Notes under the pieces: generated by a model
What the model was told of the DNA's origin: nothing
Database searches by the model: none
Seen by the model: only the letters and a program-made list of their open reading frames with translations
Part shown: piece after piece, positions 1 to 7,583 of the stretch
Numbering within the stretch: the first letter of the stretch is position 1
Layout: each line of letters opens with the position of its first letter
Position numbers and translations under genes: made by a program
Origin: an uncultured Parabacteroides sp.
GTDB taxonomy: Bacteria; Bacteroidota; Bacteroidia; Bacteroidales; Tannerellaceae
Assembly (NCBI RefSeq): GCF_905196875.1
Contig: NZ_CAJJWO010000015.1
Coordinates: 1 to 64,000 of the forward strand
Direction of reading: 5' to 3'
DNA: 64,000 nt

Positions 1-44
1 ACTATTTTTGCACTGTGTTTTTCTCAGTCAGATTTATTCCGCTT

Positions 45-59
45 AGTTCGTGTAGAACT
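45..59. other. AGTTC-N5-GAACT dyad, possible recombinase site
   Basis: The sequence shows AGTTC, a 5-nt core GTGTA, then GAACT. The arms are identical to those of the inverted repeat pair at 26256-26274 and 26510-26528. It lies about 110 bp upstream of an outer-membrane protein gene. No partner copy is visible to the right, so if it is half of an invertible segment the other half lies beyond the left edge of the window. Confidence 0.4.
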
Positions 60-166
60 ATGGTTATTATCGTTTACTGTTATTTCTTCCTTTTTATTTT
101 AATACTCCGTTGCAACTTTTAATCCGCTGAAATCATCATATAGGTATACATAAATAAAATACTGAT

Positions 167-787
167 ATGAAAAGATGGATAATGTTTGTTATGGTTCTCT
201 GGGTTGCCGCTCAGGTAAATGCGCAAGAGTTCTCCTTTATACCTAAAGCCGGACTTAATCTGGCCAATCTGAATCCTTATGGAGCTGATATGCGGCTGGG
301 ATTGAATATTGGTGTTGCCGGTGAGTATCGTTTTTCGTCGCGGTTCGCCTTTGAACCGGGATTGTATTATTCTATGCAGGGTTACCAGTATGACGATAAA
401 GGCGTGACCTCAAAACTGAAATGCGATTATCTGAATATTCCGGTGTATGCTAAAGCTTATCTGTTTAAAGGTTTTAATGTATTTGCCGGGCCACAAGTGG
501 GATTCAACGTAAGAGCAAATGTGAAAGACATGGTTGTTTCCGATATGCCGGGTTATCGGAAACGGATAACTGGTAGTATAAGGGAGAATGTGAATAAAGT
601 CGATTTCTCGCTGGGAGTAGGAGCCGGTTATCTGTTGGATTGTGGCCTGATGATTTCTGCCAATTATAATATCGGTCTGACAAATATATTTAAAGATGCC
701 GGAGGTTTGAGCGATTCGATGTACGATAATACATCCAACAACGGCGTGATACAAGTTTGTGTCGGTTGGCGTTTTGGAATGAAATAG
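167..787 (+). CDS. Outer-membrane beta-barrel protein (PorT-like family)
   Basis: A 206-aa protein with a clear signal peptide (MKRWIMFVMVLWVAAQVNAQ, cleaved after the AQ) followed by alternating hydrophobic/polar strands rich in Gly and aromatic residues. Typical signatures are FEPGLYYSMQGY, the LNIPVYAK turn, VGAGYLL and the C-terminal VGWRFGMK strand ending near an aromatic residue. This fits the small 8-strand 'outer membrane protein beta-barrel' family common in Bacteroidetes. Cargo or partner is unknown. The last codons overlap the distal part of a putative Pho-type operator for the next gene. I saw no convincing TAnnTTTG element in front of it; an AGTTC-N5-GAACT dyad lies upstream at 45-59. 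Confidence 0.85.
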   Translation: MKRWIMFVMVLWVAAQVNAQEFSFIPKAGLNLANLNPYGADMRLGLNIGVAGEYRFSSRFAFEPGLYYSMQGYQYDDKGVTSKLKCDYLNIPVYAKAYLFKGFNVFAGPQVGFNVRANVKDMVVSDMPGYRKRITGSIRENVNKVDFSLGVGAGYLLDCGLMISANYNIGLTNIFKDAGGLSDSMYDNTSNNGVIQVCVGWRFGMK

Positions 788-836
788 GAACTTTATCCTT
801 TTGTAACAACGCTGCAATCCTGCGACTTTACCTTTG
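780..836 (+). promoter_or_regulatory. Putative Pho-box promoter of the 852 gene
   Basis: The -7 element TACCTTTG is at 829-836. Upstream 7-mers sit on an 11-bp register: TGAAATA (780), TGTAACA (802), TGCAATC (813). The proximal one starts exactly 20 bp before TTTG, as in three other promoters of this window. The 780 copy coincides with the ATG-AAA-TAG end of the preceding gene and may be chance. Confidence 0.55.
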
Positions 837-851
837 TGACCAAAATCAAGA

Positions 852-1514
852 ATGAAAAGAGTTATGAGAAAGTTATTTAATGTTCAGGTTATTATGATGC
901 TGTTGTTTGCGCTGGGTATTTCAGTGACTGCTTCGGCTAAAGGAAGTAAAAAGGAAGAAAGCAGCGACTATCATGCAAAGCAGATCCTTATTGTCGGCTT
1001 GCATGATAATGTGAAATCCAATTATTTCTATAACGGAATGATTGCTGAAGAAACCGGTATGCAGGCAGATCATATAGACCGGGAATATAATAGTATTATT
1101 GCTGAGAATATCGCAGCCGCGGTGAAGGATGGTGATTGCCGGTTTATCCCGGCAACGGAAAACCTGGTGAACGGACAGGTATTGAACGAGATCAAGGTGA
1201 ACGGTGAAAGCGAAGACAGTTATTCCGATCTCTCGTCTGTCCCGACCGAAGAGTTACAGAAGGTATTGAACAATGCCGGAGCCGATTATCTGTTGGTCTT
1301 GAACCAACATTACCTGAAATGGCAGGAACAACCGCTTCGTACCTTGTTCCATATAGTAAGCTATACCTTATTCGATAAAGACAAGAAGGAAATATACCGT
1401 GGAAATAATTACTTCACCTGCATGAACCTGGAGAATCCGGACAAGGTGCGTAAGATCAGCCGCAAAAGTACGTCGAAGATAGCCTCTTCGATAATCAAGA
1501 CCCTGGAAAACTGA
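852..1514 (+). CDS. Secreted protein of unknown function, probable phosphate-starvation gene
   Basis: A 220-aa protein with an N-terminal signal peptide (about residues 1-29, ending ...VTASA) and no lipobox. The mature part begins with a charged Lys/Glu/Ser stretch, then a segment that looks alpha/beta: QILIVGLHDN, later GADYLLVLNQHY and HIVSYTLFDKDKKEIYRG. The late strand pattern (YtlfD-x-x-kkeIyrG) resembles periplasmic proteins of the CsgG/TolB-N-like kind, but I do not recognise the family and that resemblance is only an impression. The transcript should start about 9 nt before the ATG. The gene stands alone and ends at a strong terminator. The promoter carries the same repeat array as the porin and pstS promoters, suggesting induction by low phosphate. 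Confidence 0.7.
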   Translation: MKRVMRKLFNVQVIMMLLFALGISVTASAKGSKKEESSDYHAKQILIVGLHDNVKSNYFYNGMIAEETGMQADHIDREYNSIIAENIAAAVKDGDCRFIPATENLVNGQVLNEIKVNGESEDSYSDLSSVPTEELQKVLNNAGADYLLVLNQHYLKWQEQPLRTLFHIVSYTLFDKDKKEIYRGNNYFTCMNLENPDKVRKISRKSTSKIASSIIKTLEN

Positions 1515-1543
1515 AACTCCTCTTTATAGACATACGCTTGATG

Positions 1544-1579
1544 AAGCCCGGCGGAAGCTTATTGCTCGTCGGGTTTTTT
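1544..1579 (+). terminator. Rho-independent terminator
   Basis: A 10-bp stem AAGCCCGGCG / CGTCGGGTTT (two G-T pairs) with a 13-nt loop is followed by a T run. It ends the transcript of the 852 gene. Confidence 0.85.
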
Positions 1580-1600
1580 GTTGCAGAAAAGTAAGCGGAA

Positions 1601-1657
1601 TGTTAATGAATATACATTCTGTTGTCATATGGCTGCAATACCGCGGCTCTACTTTTG
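1601..1657 (+). promoter_or_regulatory. Putative Pho-box promoter of the TonB receptor-GDPD operon
   Basis: The -7 element TACTTTTG is at 1650-1657. TGTCATA (1623) and TGCAATA (1634) are direct repeats spaced 11 bp, the second starting exactly 20 bp before TTTG; a weaker TGTTAAT sits in the same register at 1601. TGTCAT is also the core of the E. coli PhoB half-site. Confidence 0.6.
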
Positions 1658-1700
1658 CGGCATCAAACTATATGGAAACAAATTAAAAGAACAATTACTT

Positions 1701-4700
1701 ATGAAGCTATTTACTAAGTTAGTTGCATTACTGGTATTATTTTGTTGTTTCTCCGGTGCAGTGAATGCACAAGGGAGCACCCAGGCCATTATTACCGGAA
1801 CGGTAGTCGATGAGTTTGGCGAAACAATTATCGGTGCTACCATTCAGGTGAAAAATGAGTCGACCGGCTTTTTCACCGGTTCTATGACAAATGAGAAAGG
1901 AGAATATATCATCAAGCAGTTGCCGCTCGGATCACCTTATACGGTGACTGCCTCTTTTATCGGTTATGGCGAACAGAAGAAAACAGGTTATTCGCTGAAC
2001 CAGGGCGACATGCTTCGCGTGGACTTTAAGATGCAGGAGGCATCGGTCGAGATCGAAGCGGTCGAAGTGGTGGCCAACTCATTAAAGAATACGGTACCGA
2101 AGATCGGTGCAGCTACTTCCGTTACGGCAAAAGATATTGCCAAGCTGCCGGTGAACGGGCGTAACTTTACCTCGTTGGTAGACCTTTCTCCGCTGAGTAC
2201 GGGGAGTAGTCTCTCCGGCCAGTTAGCTTCTTCCACTAACTTCACGATCGACGGTATGTCGGCAAAGAATCCGACTTCGGGCGGAACGACGAACCGTAAC
2301 GGCGGACCTTATGCCATTTCGATGGAAGCAGTCCGTGAGTTTGAAGTTGTAACCAATCAATATGATGTAACTTACGGACGCAGTGGAGGTGGCGCCGTCA
2401 GTACAGTGACCAAATCGGGAACGAACACCCTGACCGGAAGTGCCTTTGTGTACGGGCGTGCCGACTGGCTTTCAAGTCCTTATGATATCCGTGGTAATGA
2501 CCGCGATGCCAGCTTCTCTACCTATCAGTATGGTGCTACGTTGGGCGGTCCGATCATTAAGAACCGCGCACATTTCTTCCTGGCCTGGGATCATCAGGCC
2601 GATTCCCGCCCGTTGCAGATTGCAGATATCAAAAGTGCAGCCGATGAAAAGCGTTACAATGTGACGCAATCGACGCTGGATCAGTACCTGGAAATCTCCC
2701 GTAATAAATATGGAGTAGCCAACTCGCCCCAATTCGGCTCTTTCGATAAGAAACAGGCTACCGATGCCGTATTTGCCCGTATCGACTGGCAGCTGAATGC
2801 GACCAACTTACTGACCATCCGTGACAATTATGTGAACGACCGTAACAAACAGGCATTGGGCGATAACAGTTCCATCAACCTGTATGAAGTATATGGTGAT
2901 GTACATTCTATTGATAACAGTATTCTGGCTACTTTGCGTTCCGTACTGGGGCCACGTATCACCAACGAGTTGAAGTTACAGCATCTATATACATCGGAAG
3001 AGAGTACACCGAATAAGCAATTGCCTTCCGCAAATATCCCCCGTGCCATCGTGGAGCGGGTACAGTCGACGGTAGACAACAAGGATGTTTATACGACTAT
3101 CCAGCTGGGTGGACAGCGTTATTCACCGGAGAACTTCTATAATAATGTATTGCACCTGGTAGATAACTTATACTATACCACCAATAAGATCAACTTCACA
3201 TTCGGTGCCGATCTGATGTACACCAATATGGACTCCCGCTATGGCAGTGAAGCAAACGGTCGTTTTTACTTCACCGGAATGGATAATTTCAATGACCTGA
3301 AACCTTATCGTTATGTACGTGAGGTATATCTCGAGCCGGACCAGCGTGTAAAACAGAATATCCTGAATGCCGGAGTGTACGGCCAGTTACAGACGAAGCT
3401 CTTCCCCGGATTTGAAATGACGGCAGGACTTCGTATCGATAACGCCAATTACTTCAATAAAGGAAATTTTAACCAGACCGTATATGATGAATTGGGTCTG
3501 CGTACGGACAATGGCCTGACTACTTTCCAGGTTCAGCCCCGTCTGCAATTCACCTGGGATGTAAACGAAAAGCATACCGATATTATCCGCCTCGGTGGTG
3601 GTATCTTTGCCTCGGATATCAATAACTATGCGATGATCAATAATATGGTATTCGATGGAACCAAAGTGCTGTCGGTCGATCTGACCGGTGATCTGGTTCC
3701 GACTCCCGATTTCGAGTCTTACCGCAAAGATCCGTCTACGGCTCCCGGTGCCGACCTGTTTAATAATCCGAATATACCCAAGTTGGCCACTATCAATATG
3801 AACGGGGCTGATGCCAAAGTTCCGGTTGTCTATAAAGCAAACTTTTCTTACACCCACTTCTTTACGGATCGTCTGAAAATGGGAGTAAGCGGCTTTATGA
3901 CTCTGGGACGTAATAATTATATGTACGTAGACCGGAATATGGCAGACGAACCGTTCTTCCGTTTGGCTGCCGAAGGAAACCGCGGCGTATATGTTCCTGC
4001 CGAAAGTATCAACCCGACAAACGGTTCGGCCGACTGGACACAGGGACGTAAGACGGATAAGATAGGCCGTCTACTTGAACTGAACAGTGAAGGAAAGGTG
4101 AACCAGTTCGCATTCGTTGTCGACGGAACATGGCGTTATCTGAATGACGGGGAAATCGCTTTCAGTTATACATGGAATGATACAAGAGACAATACTTCAT
4201 ATAATGGTAACGTAGCTAACTCGGCAACCCTCTCTAAGATGGTTGTCGACGATCCCCGCGACCTGAGCAGAATGAGTTATTCCGATAATCAGTTCCGTCA
4301 TAAAGTTGTATTTTATGGTACGGCACCTACTTTCTGGGGAGTAAGTGTAGGTCTGCGTTTCTCTGGATTGGGAGGAACACGTTATTCACTGGCAGTGAAC
4401 GGAAATGTGAATGGCGACTTTGTCTCTTCCAACGACCTGGCTTACATCTATGACCCGAACGATCCGGCTACTCCTCAGTATCTGCGTGAAGGTATCCAGT
4501 CTATACTCGATAACCCCGATGTGGAAGAAAGCACTAAGAAGTATATCCGTAAAAGTTTCGGTAAAGTAGCTGAACGCAACGGTGGCGTAAACGGCTTCTA
4601 CGGAACGTTCGACCTGCGTATTGCAAAGAAATTCAAGATTTATAAGACACAAAATATCGAATTGTCTGTCGATATCTTTAACGTAGCCAACCTGTTCAGT

Positions 4701-4868
4701 AAGAACTGGGGTTCCGGGCATAACCTGGGTAAACAAAATATTTATTCGATCAAAAGCTTTGATTCCGAACAAAAGCAGTATGTTTACAATGTTAATGCAA
4801 ATACCGGTGTTTCTAATCTGAATGGTAATCCTTATCAGGTACAGATTGGTCTTCGTTACGGATTCTAA
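1701..4868 (+). CDS. TonB-dependent receptor with carboxypeptidase-like N-domain
   Basis: A 1055-aa outer-membrane receptor. I chose the ATG at 1701 rather than the upstream in-frame start at 1578 because it begins a signal peptide (MKLFTKLVALLVLFCC...VNAQ) and because the promoter element at 1650-1657 lies inside the longer frame. Residues ~25-110 are a carboxypeptidase-regulatory-like domain (ITGTVVDEFGETIIGATIQV), followed by a plug (LPVNGRNFTSLVDLSP, EFEVVTNQYDVTYGRSGGG) and a large 22-strand-type barrel ending in the aromatic-terminated strand QIGLRYGF. It is the OmpA-like/CarboxypepD type rather than a SusC, and no SusD follows. Only 18 bp separate it from a secreted GDPD, so the pair probably imports products of phosphodiester cleavage (inference). 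The Pho-type promoter supports a role in phosphate scavenging. Confidence 0.9.
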   Translation: MKLFTKLVALLVLFCCFSGAVNAQGSTQAIITGTVVDEFGETIIGATIQVKNESTGFFTGSMTNEKGEYIIKQLPLGSPYTVTASFIGYGEQKKTGYSLNQGDMLRVDFKMQEASVEIEAVEVVANSLKNTVPKIGAATSVTAKDIAKLPVNGRNFTSLVDLSPLSTGSSLSGQLASSTNFTIDGMSAKNPTSGGTTNRNGGPYAISMEAVREFEVVTNQYDVTYGRSGGGAVSTVTKSGTNTLTGSAFVYGRADWLSSPYDIRGNDRDASFSTYQYGATLGGPIIKNRAHFFLAWDHQADSRPLQIADIKSAADEKRYNVTQSTLDQYLEISRNKYGVANSPQFGSFDKKQATDAVFARIDWQLNATNLLTIRDNYVNDRNKQALGDNSSINLYEVYGDVHSIDNSILATLRSVLGPRITNELKLQHLYTSEESTPNKQLPSANIPRAIVERVQSTVDNKDVYTTIQLGGQRYSPENFYNNVLHLVDNLYYTTNKINFTFGADLMYTNMDSRYGSEANGRFYFTGMDNFNDLKPYRYVREVYLEPDQRVKQNILNAGVYGQLQTKLFPGFEMTAGLRIDNANYFNKGNFNQTVYDELGLRTDNGLTTFQVQPRLQFTWDVNEKHTDIIRLGGGIFASDINNYAMINNMVFDGTKVLSVDLTGDLVPTPDFESYRKDPSTAPGADLFNNPNIPKLATINMNGADAKVPVVYKANFSYTHFFTDRLKMGVSGFMTLGRNNYMYVDRNMADEPFFRLAAEGNRGVYVPAESINPTNGSADWTQGRKTDKIGRLLELNSEGKVNQFAFVVDGTWRYLNDGEIAFSYTWNDTRDNTSYNGNVANSATLSKMVVDDPRDLSRMSYSDNQFRHKVVFYGTAPTFWGVSVGLRFSGLGGTRYSLAVNGNVNGDFVSSNDLAYIYDPNDPATPQYLREGIQSILDNPDVEESTKKYIRKSFGKVAERNGGVNGFYGTFDLRIAKKFKIYKTQNIELSVDIFNVANLFSKNWGSGHNLGKQNIYSIKSFDSEQKQYVYNVNANTGVSNLNGNPYQVQIGLRYGF

Positions 4869-4886
4869 TACATAAAAGATAAAACA

Positions 4887-5654
4887 ATGAAGAAAAGATT
4901 AATCTTATCCATGCTGCTTACCGCTTTCCTTTGCGGAAGCAGCGCTTTTTCCCAGACAAAAGTAATTGCCCATCGCGGCTATTGGGACTGTGAAGGTTCT
5001 GCGCAAAACTCTATCACGGCATTGAATAAGGCACACGAAGTAGGTGCTTATGGGTCGGAGTTCGATGTTTCGATCACAGCAGACGGCATACCTGTTGTCA
5101 ATCACGACGACAGCATCCAGGGATTCTGCATCGAAACCTCTCTGTATGAAGAGATCAAAGACCTGAAACTGAAAAACGGGGAAACACTTCCTACTCTGGA
5201 AGACTATCTGATACAAGGCAAACAGAACAAAGGTACGCAACTGATCCTTGAAATAAAACCTCACAAAAGAGTGGTCAATGAAGACCGGGCGGTAACGGCT
5301 ATTCTAGCCCTGGTACAGAAGTATCAATTGGAAGACCAGGTGGAATATATATCTTTCAGCATGAATATCTGTAAGGAGTTGATCCGTCGTGCTCCGGCTG
5401 CACAGGTGGCTTACCTGCGCGGTGAGGTTTCACCGGCCGATCTTAAAGTCCTGGGCTTTACCGGACTGGATTATCATTATAAGGTATTTGAGAAAAATCC
5501 GACCTGGATTCAGGAAGCCAAAGATGCCGGGCTGACCGTCAATGTCTGGACCGTGGATGATCCGACAGTGATGCAGTCGCTGGTGGAACAGAATGTGGAT
5601 TTTATCACTACCGACAAGCCTGAAGAGCTGAAGGAGATAATCAGGAAAAACTAA
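4887..5654 (+). CDS. Secreted glycerophosphodiester phosphodiesterase
   Basis: A 255-aa GDPD-family enzyme with a signal peptide (ends ...SSAFSQ). The TIM-barrel family motifs are present: IAHRGYWD with the catalytic His near the mature N-terminus, the metal-binding acidic pair in GSEFDVSITADG, the second His in PVVNHDD, LILEIKPH in mid-domain, and the C-terminal NVWTVDDP and DFITTDKPEEL. The enzyme hydrolyses glycerophosphodiesters from deacylated phospholipids to glycerol-3-phosphate and an alcohol. It would act in the periplasm or at the surface. It lies 18 bp after the TonB receptor and ends at a perfect hairpin terminator. GDPD genes are classic Pho targets in other bacteria, which agrees with the promoter at 1601-1657. 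Confidence 0.93.
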   Translation: MKKRLILSMLLTAFLCGSSAFSQTKVIAHRGYWDCEGSAQNSITALNKAHEVGAYGSEFDVSITADGIPVVNHDDSIQGFCIETSLYEEIKDLKLKNGETLPTLEDYLIQGKQNKGTQLILEIKPHKRVVNEDRAVTAILALVQKYQLEDQVEYISFSMNICKELIRRAPAAQVAYLRGEVSPADLKVLGFTGLDYHYKVFEKNPTWIQEAKDAGLTVNVWTVDDPTVMQSLVEQNVDFITTDKPEELKEIIRKN

Positions 5655-5678
5655 AATAGGGTAACAGATTCTTACTGC

Positions 5679-5709
5679 AACAGGCTAGTTAGTTAATAAC
5701 TAGCCTGTT
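5679..5709. terminator. Terminator between convergent genes
   Basis: A perfect 13-bp stem AACAGGCTAGTTA / TAACTAGCCTGTT with a 5-nt loop is followed by TTTCTTG. It lies between the GDPD gene and the convergent sigma factor gene and could serve both. Confidence 0.85.
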
Positions 5710-5774
5710 TCTTGTTTTGTACATATTCAATGCTAAAAGCCTCTATTCTTATCTGCCAAAATGGTGGCTTGCTT

Positions 5775-6374
5775 TTATACGGAAAGGAACAGATGCAGGA
5801 AGTAGATATTCTTCTTAAGATATTTCAGTGCATCATTGATATGACGTTCTACAGTTTTCGGTGTGATATTTAACTTTTCGGCAATCTCTTTGTAGCTTAG
5901 ATGTTCGTACCGGCTCATGCAGAATATCTCTTTTTGCCGGGGAGTCAGTTCGTTTACCAGCCGGTCGATATATACTTTCAAATCTTTGGCATGCAACTCT
6001 TCTTCTATATCATAGGCTTTGTCGTAGGCTGCCAGGATCGAGATTTGGTAAAATGACTCGTTGAAATTTTTCCGGTTGTTATCGAATACCAGGTTGCGGG
6101 TAATGATAAATAATAAACCTTCCAGATTCTCGTTTTCATTTACGTAGCTGCGTATGTCCCACAACTTAATAAAGACCTCCTGCACTACTTCTTCTGCAGA
6201 AGAATTATTTGTAAAATAAAGACTGCAGAATTTATACACTTTATTGCAATACCTATGGTACAAGGAGGTAAATGCCTCTTCGTCCCCATTTTTTAGTGCA
6301 ATTATCAGTGCTTTATCTTCCAATATATCTTCGTTTAGTACATGTTGATTGCAAATATATAAAAGAATTAACAA
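5775..6374 (-). CDS. ECF RNA polymerase sigma-70 factor (FecI-like)
   Basis: A sigma factor of at most 199 aa of the Bacteroidetes ECF type. Region 2 is visible around residues 25-95 (NGDEEAFTSLYHRYCNKVY, EEVVQEVFIKLWD) and region 4 around 140-190 (LTPRQKEIFCMSRYEHLSYKEIAEKLNITPKTVERHINDAL cut by its helix-turn-helix). It is divergent from the FecR/SusC/SusD/GH109 genes and is presumably released by the FecR protein when SusC signals substrate binding. The start is uncertain: a consensus -7 element for this strand (TATATTTG) lies inside the first codons of the longest frame, so translation may begin at the TTG codon at 6323, which precedes the conserved ED-K-x-L-I-x-A-L-x-NGDE stretch. Confidence 0.92.
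   Translation of the reverse strand: MLILLYICNQHVLNEDILEDKALIIALKNGDEEAFTSLYHRYCNKVYKFCSLYFTNNSSAEEVVQEVFIKLWDIRSYVNENENLEGLLFIITRNLVFDNNRKNFNESFYQISILAAYDKAYDIEEELHAKDLKVYIDRLVNELTPRQKEIFCMSRYEHLSYKEIAEKLNITPKTVERHINDALKYLKKNIYFLHLFLSV
6352..6359 (-). promoter_or_regulatory. -7 element of the sigma factor gene
   Basis: CAAATATA on the plus strand is TATATTTG on the minus strand, matching TAnnTTTG. It overlaps codons 6-8 of the longest sigma ORF, which argues for a downstream start. Confidence 0.5.
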
Positions 6375-6498
6375 TAATCAAGTATCGTCTTTTAAACGAA
6401 TGCTCTGGAAAGAATATGAAAAAAAACGAATTCTTCTGGGGGATAGGGAAAGAATCGGAGTATTTATAATGTAGAATCGCTTAAAAAGAGAATTACGA

Positions 6499-7494
6499 AT
6501 GATGAATGAAGAGGAAATATTAAAGAATGTTCTGTCCGGGCGCATGACCAGGGAGGAGAGAAAGAACGTTTCCGAACAAGATATAGTGATACGCCATCTT
6601 AAAAGCCAATGGGACGATAGCAGAAATGATTCAGTCCTTGATCCGAAGGCTAAAGACCGGGTACTAGACCGTATCACGAAAAAGATACACGGACATAAAT
6701 CGTTTACCGAACGTTGGGGACGATATGGTATTGCCGCTTCACTGGCATTACTTTTTTCCGTGGGTTACTGGTTGGCCGGACCGGATGAACCTGATTCGCA
6801 GATCGTGTATGTGGTGAATGCCGGACGTCAGTCAATGGAGTCGTTTTATTTGCCCGACGGTAGTCATGTTTCATTGAATGCCGGGAGTAAGTTGACTTAT
6901 CCGGAGCATTTTTCAGGGAAGAACAGAGAAATATATCTTTCGGGGCAGGCCTTCTTTAAAGTACATCACGACACGGAGCATCCTTTTATTGTGAAAACGA
7001 AAAGTATGGATATAAAAGCACTGGGAACTTCTTTTGAAGTCTTCAGTGTCGACTCGACTTCTTATACTGAAATGATCCTTTCGGGTGGAGCCGTGGAAGT
7101 AAGCACCAAGAGAACCGAAGGAGAAGGGGATGTCTTTCTGGTCTTCCCGGACGAGAAGCTAGCTTACGAACTGAATGGAAAAGCAGAGATCGAGAAAGTA
7201 AATGCCAGCCAGTATTCAGCCTGGTACCGTGGGGGAAAGCCCAGCTTTAAAAATGAAAAGCTGGCGATGGTTCTTCCCCGTCTGGAAAGTTGGTACGGCA
7301 TCCATATCGAATGTCCGGATGAACTGGCTGACAAGTATAGTTTTACCTTCTCCATACATAATGAATCAATCGAACTTTTATTAAATATTATATCCAACAG
7401 TTCTCCGGTATCTTACCACAGGCGAGGGGATGGATTTGTATTATATGAAAAAGAGAAAAAAGATAATGTTAAACTTAAATCGAATAGAAAATGA
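6499..7494 (+). CDS. FecR-family anti-sigma factor
   Basis: A 331-aa protein with a cytoplasmic N-terminal part (about 1-75), one membrane helix (YGIAASLALLFSVGYWLAG, about 75-95) and a periplasmic FecR domain (about 105-200; GRQSMESFYLPDGSHVSLNAGSKLTYPE is broken here into its usual LPDGS-V-LN-GS-L-YP pattern, then FFKVHHDTEHPFIVKT and ALGTSFEVF). The C-terminal DUF4974-type domain (about 255-325; LESWYGIHIECPDE, YSFTFSI, SPVSYHRRGDGFVLYE) normally contacts the STN domain of the partner SusC. It is encoded between the divergent sigma factor and SusC, the standard FecI-FecR-SusC trans-envelope arrangement. It should hold the sigma factor inactive until the receptor binds ligand. Confidence 0.95.
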   Translation: MMNEEEILKNVLSGRMTREERKNVSEQDIVIRHLKSQWDDSRNDSVLDPKAKDRVLDRITKKIHGHKSFTERWGRYGIAASLALLFSVGYWLAGPDEPDSQIVYVVNAGRQSMESFYLPDGSHVSLNAGSKLTYPEHFSGKNREIYLSGQAFFKVHHDTEHPFIVKTKSMDIKALGTSFEVFSVDSTSYTEMILSGGAVEVSTKRTEGEGDVFLVFPDEKLAYELNGKAEIEKVNASQYSAWYRGGKPSFKNEKLAMVLPRLESWYGIHIECPDELADKYSFTFSIHNESIELLLNIISNSSPVSYHRRGDGFVLYEKEKKDNVKLKSNRK

Positions 7495-7583
7495 AAAAGA
7501 GATAGACGTAATCATGGATGTCGGAAATAGACTCCGGTAAAGAGAAAAAGGAAAAACACATTAAAATATATCTGAATATTAAT

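Noticed and set aside
410..817. 135-codon minus-strand frame
   Set aside because: Shadow of the outer-membrane protein gene, and it covers the Pho-type promoter of the next gene.
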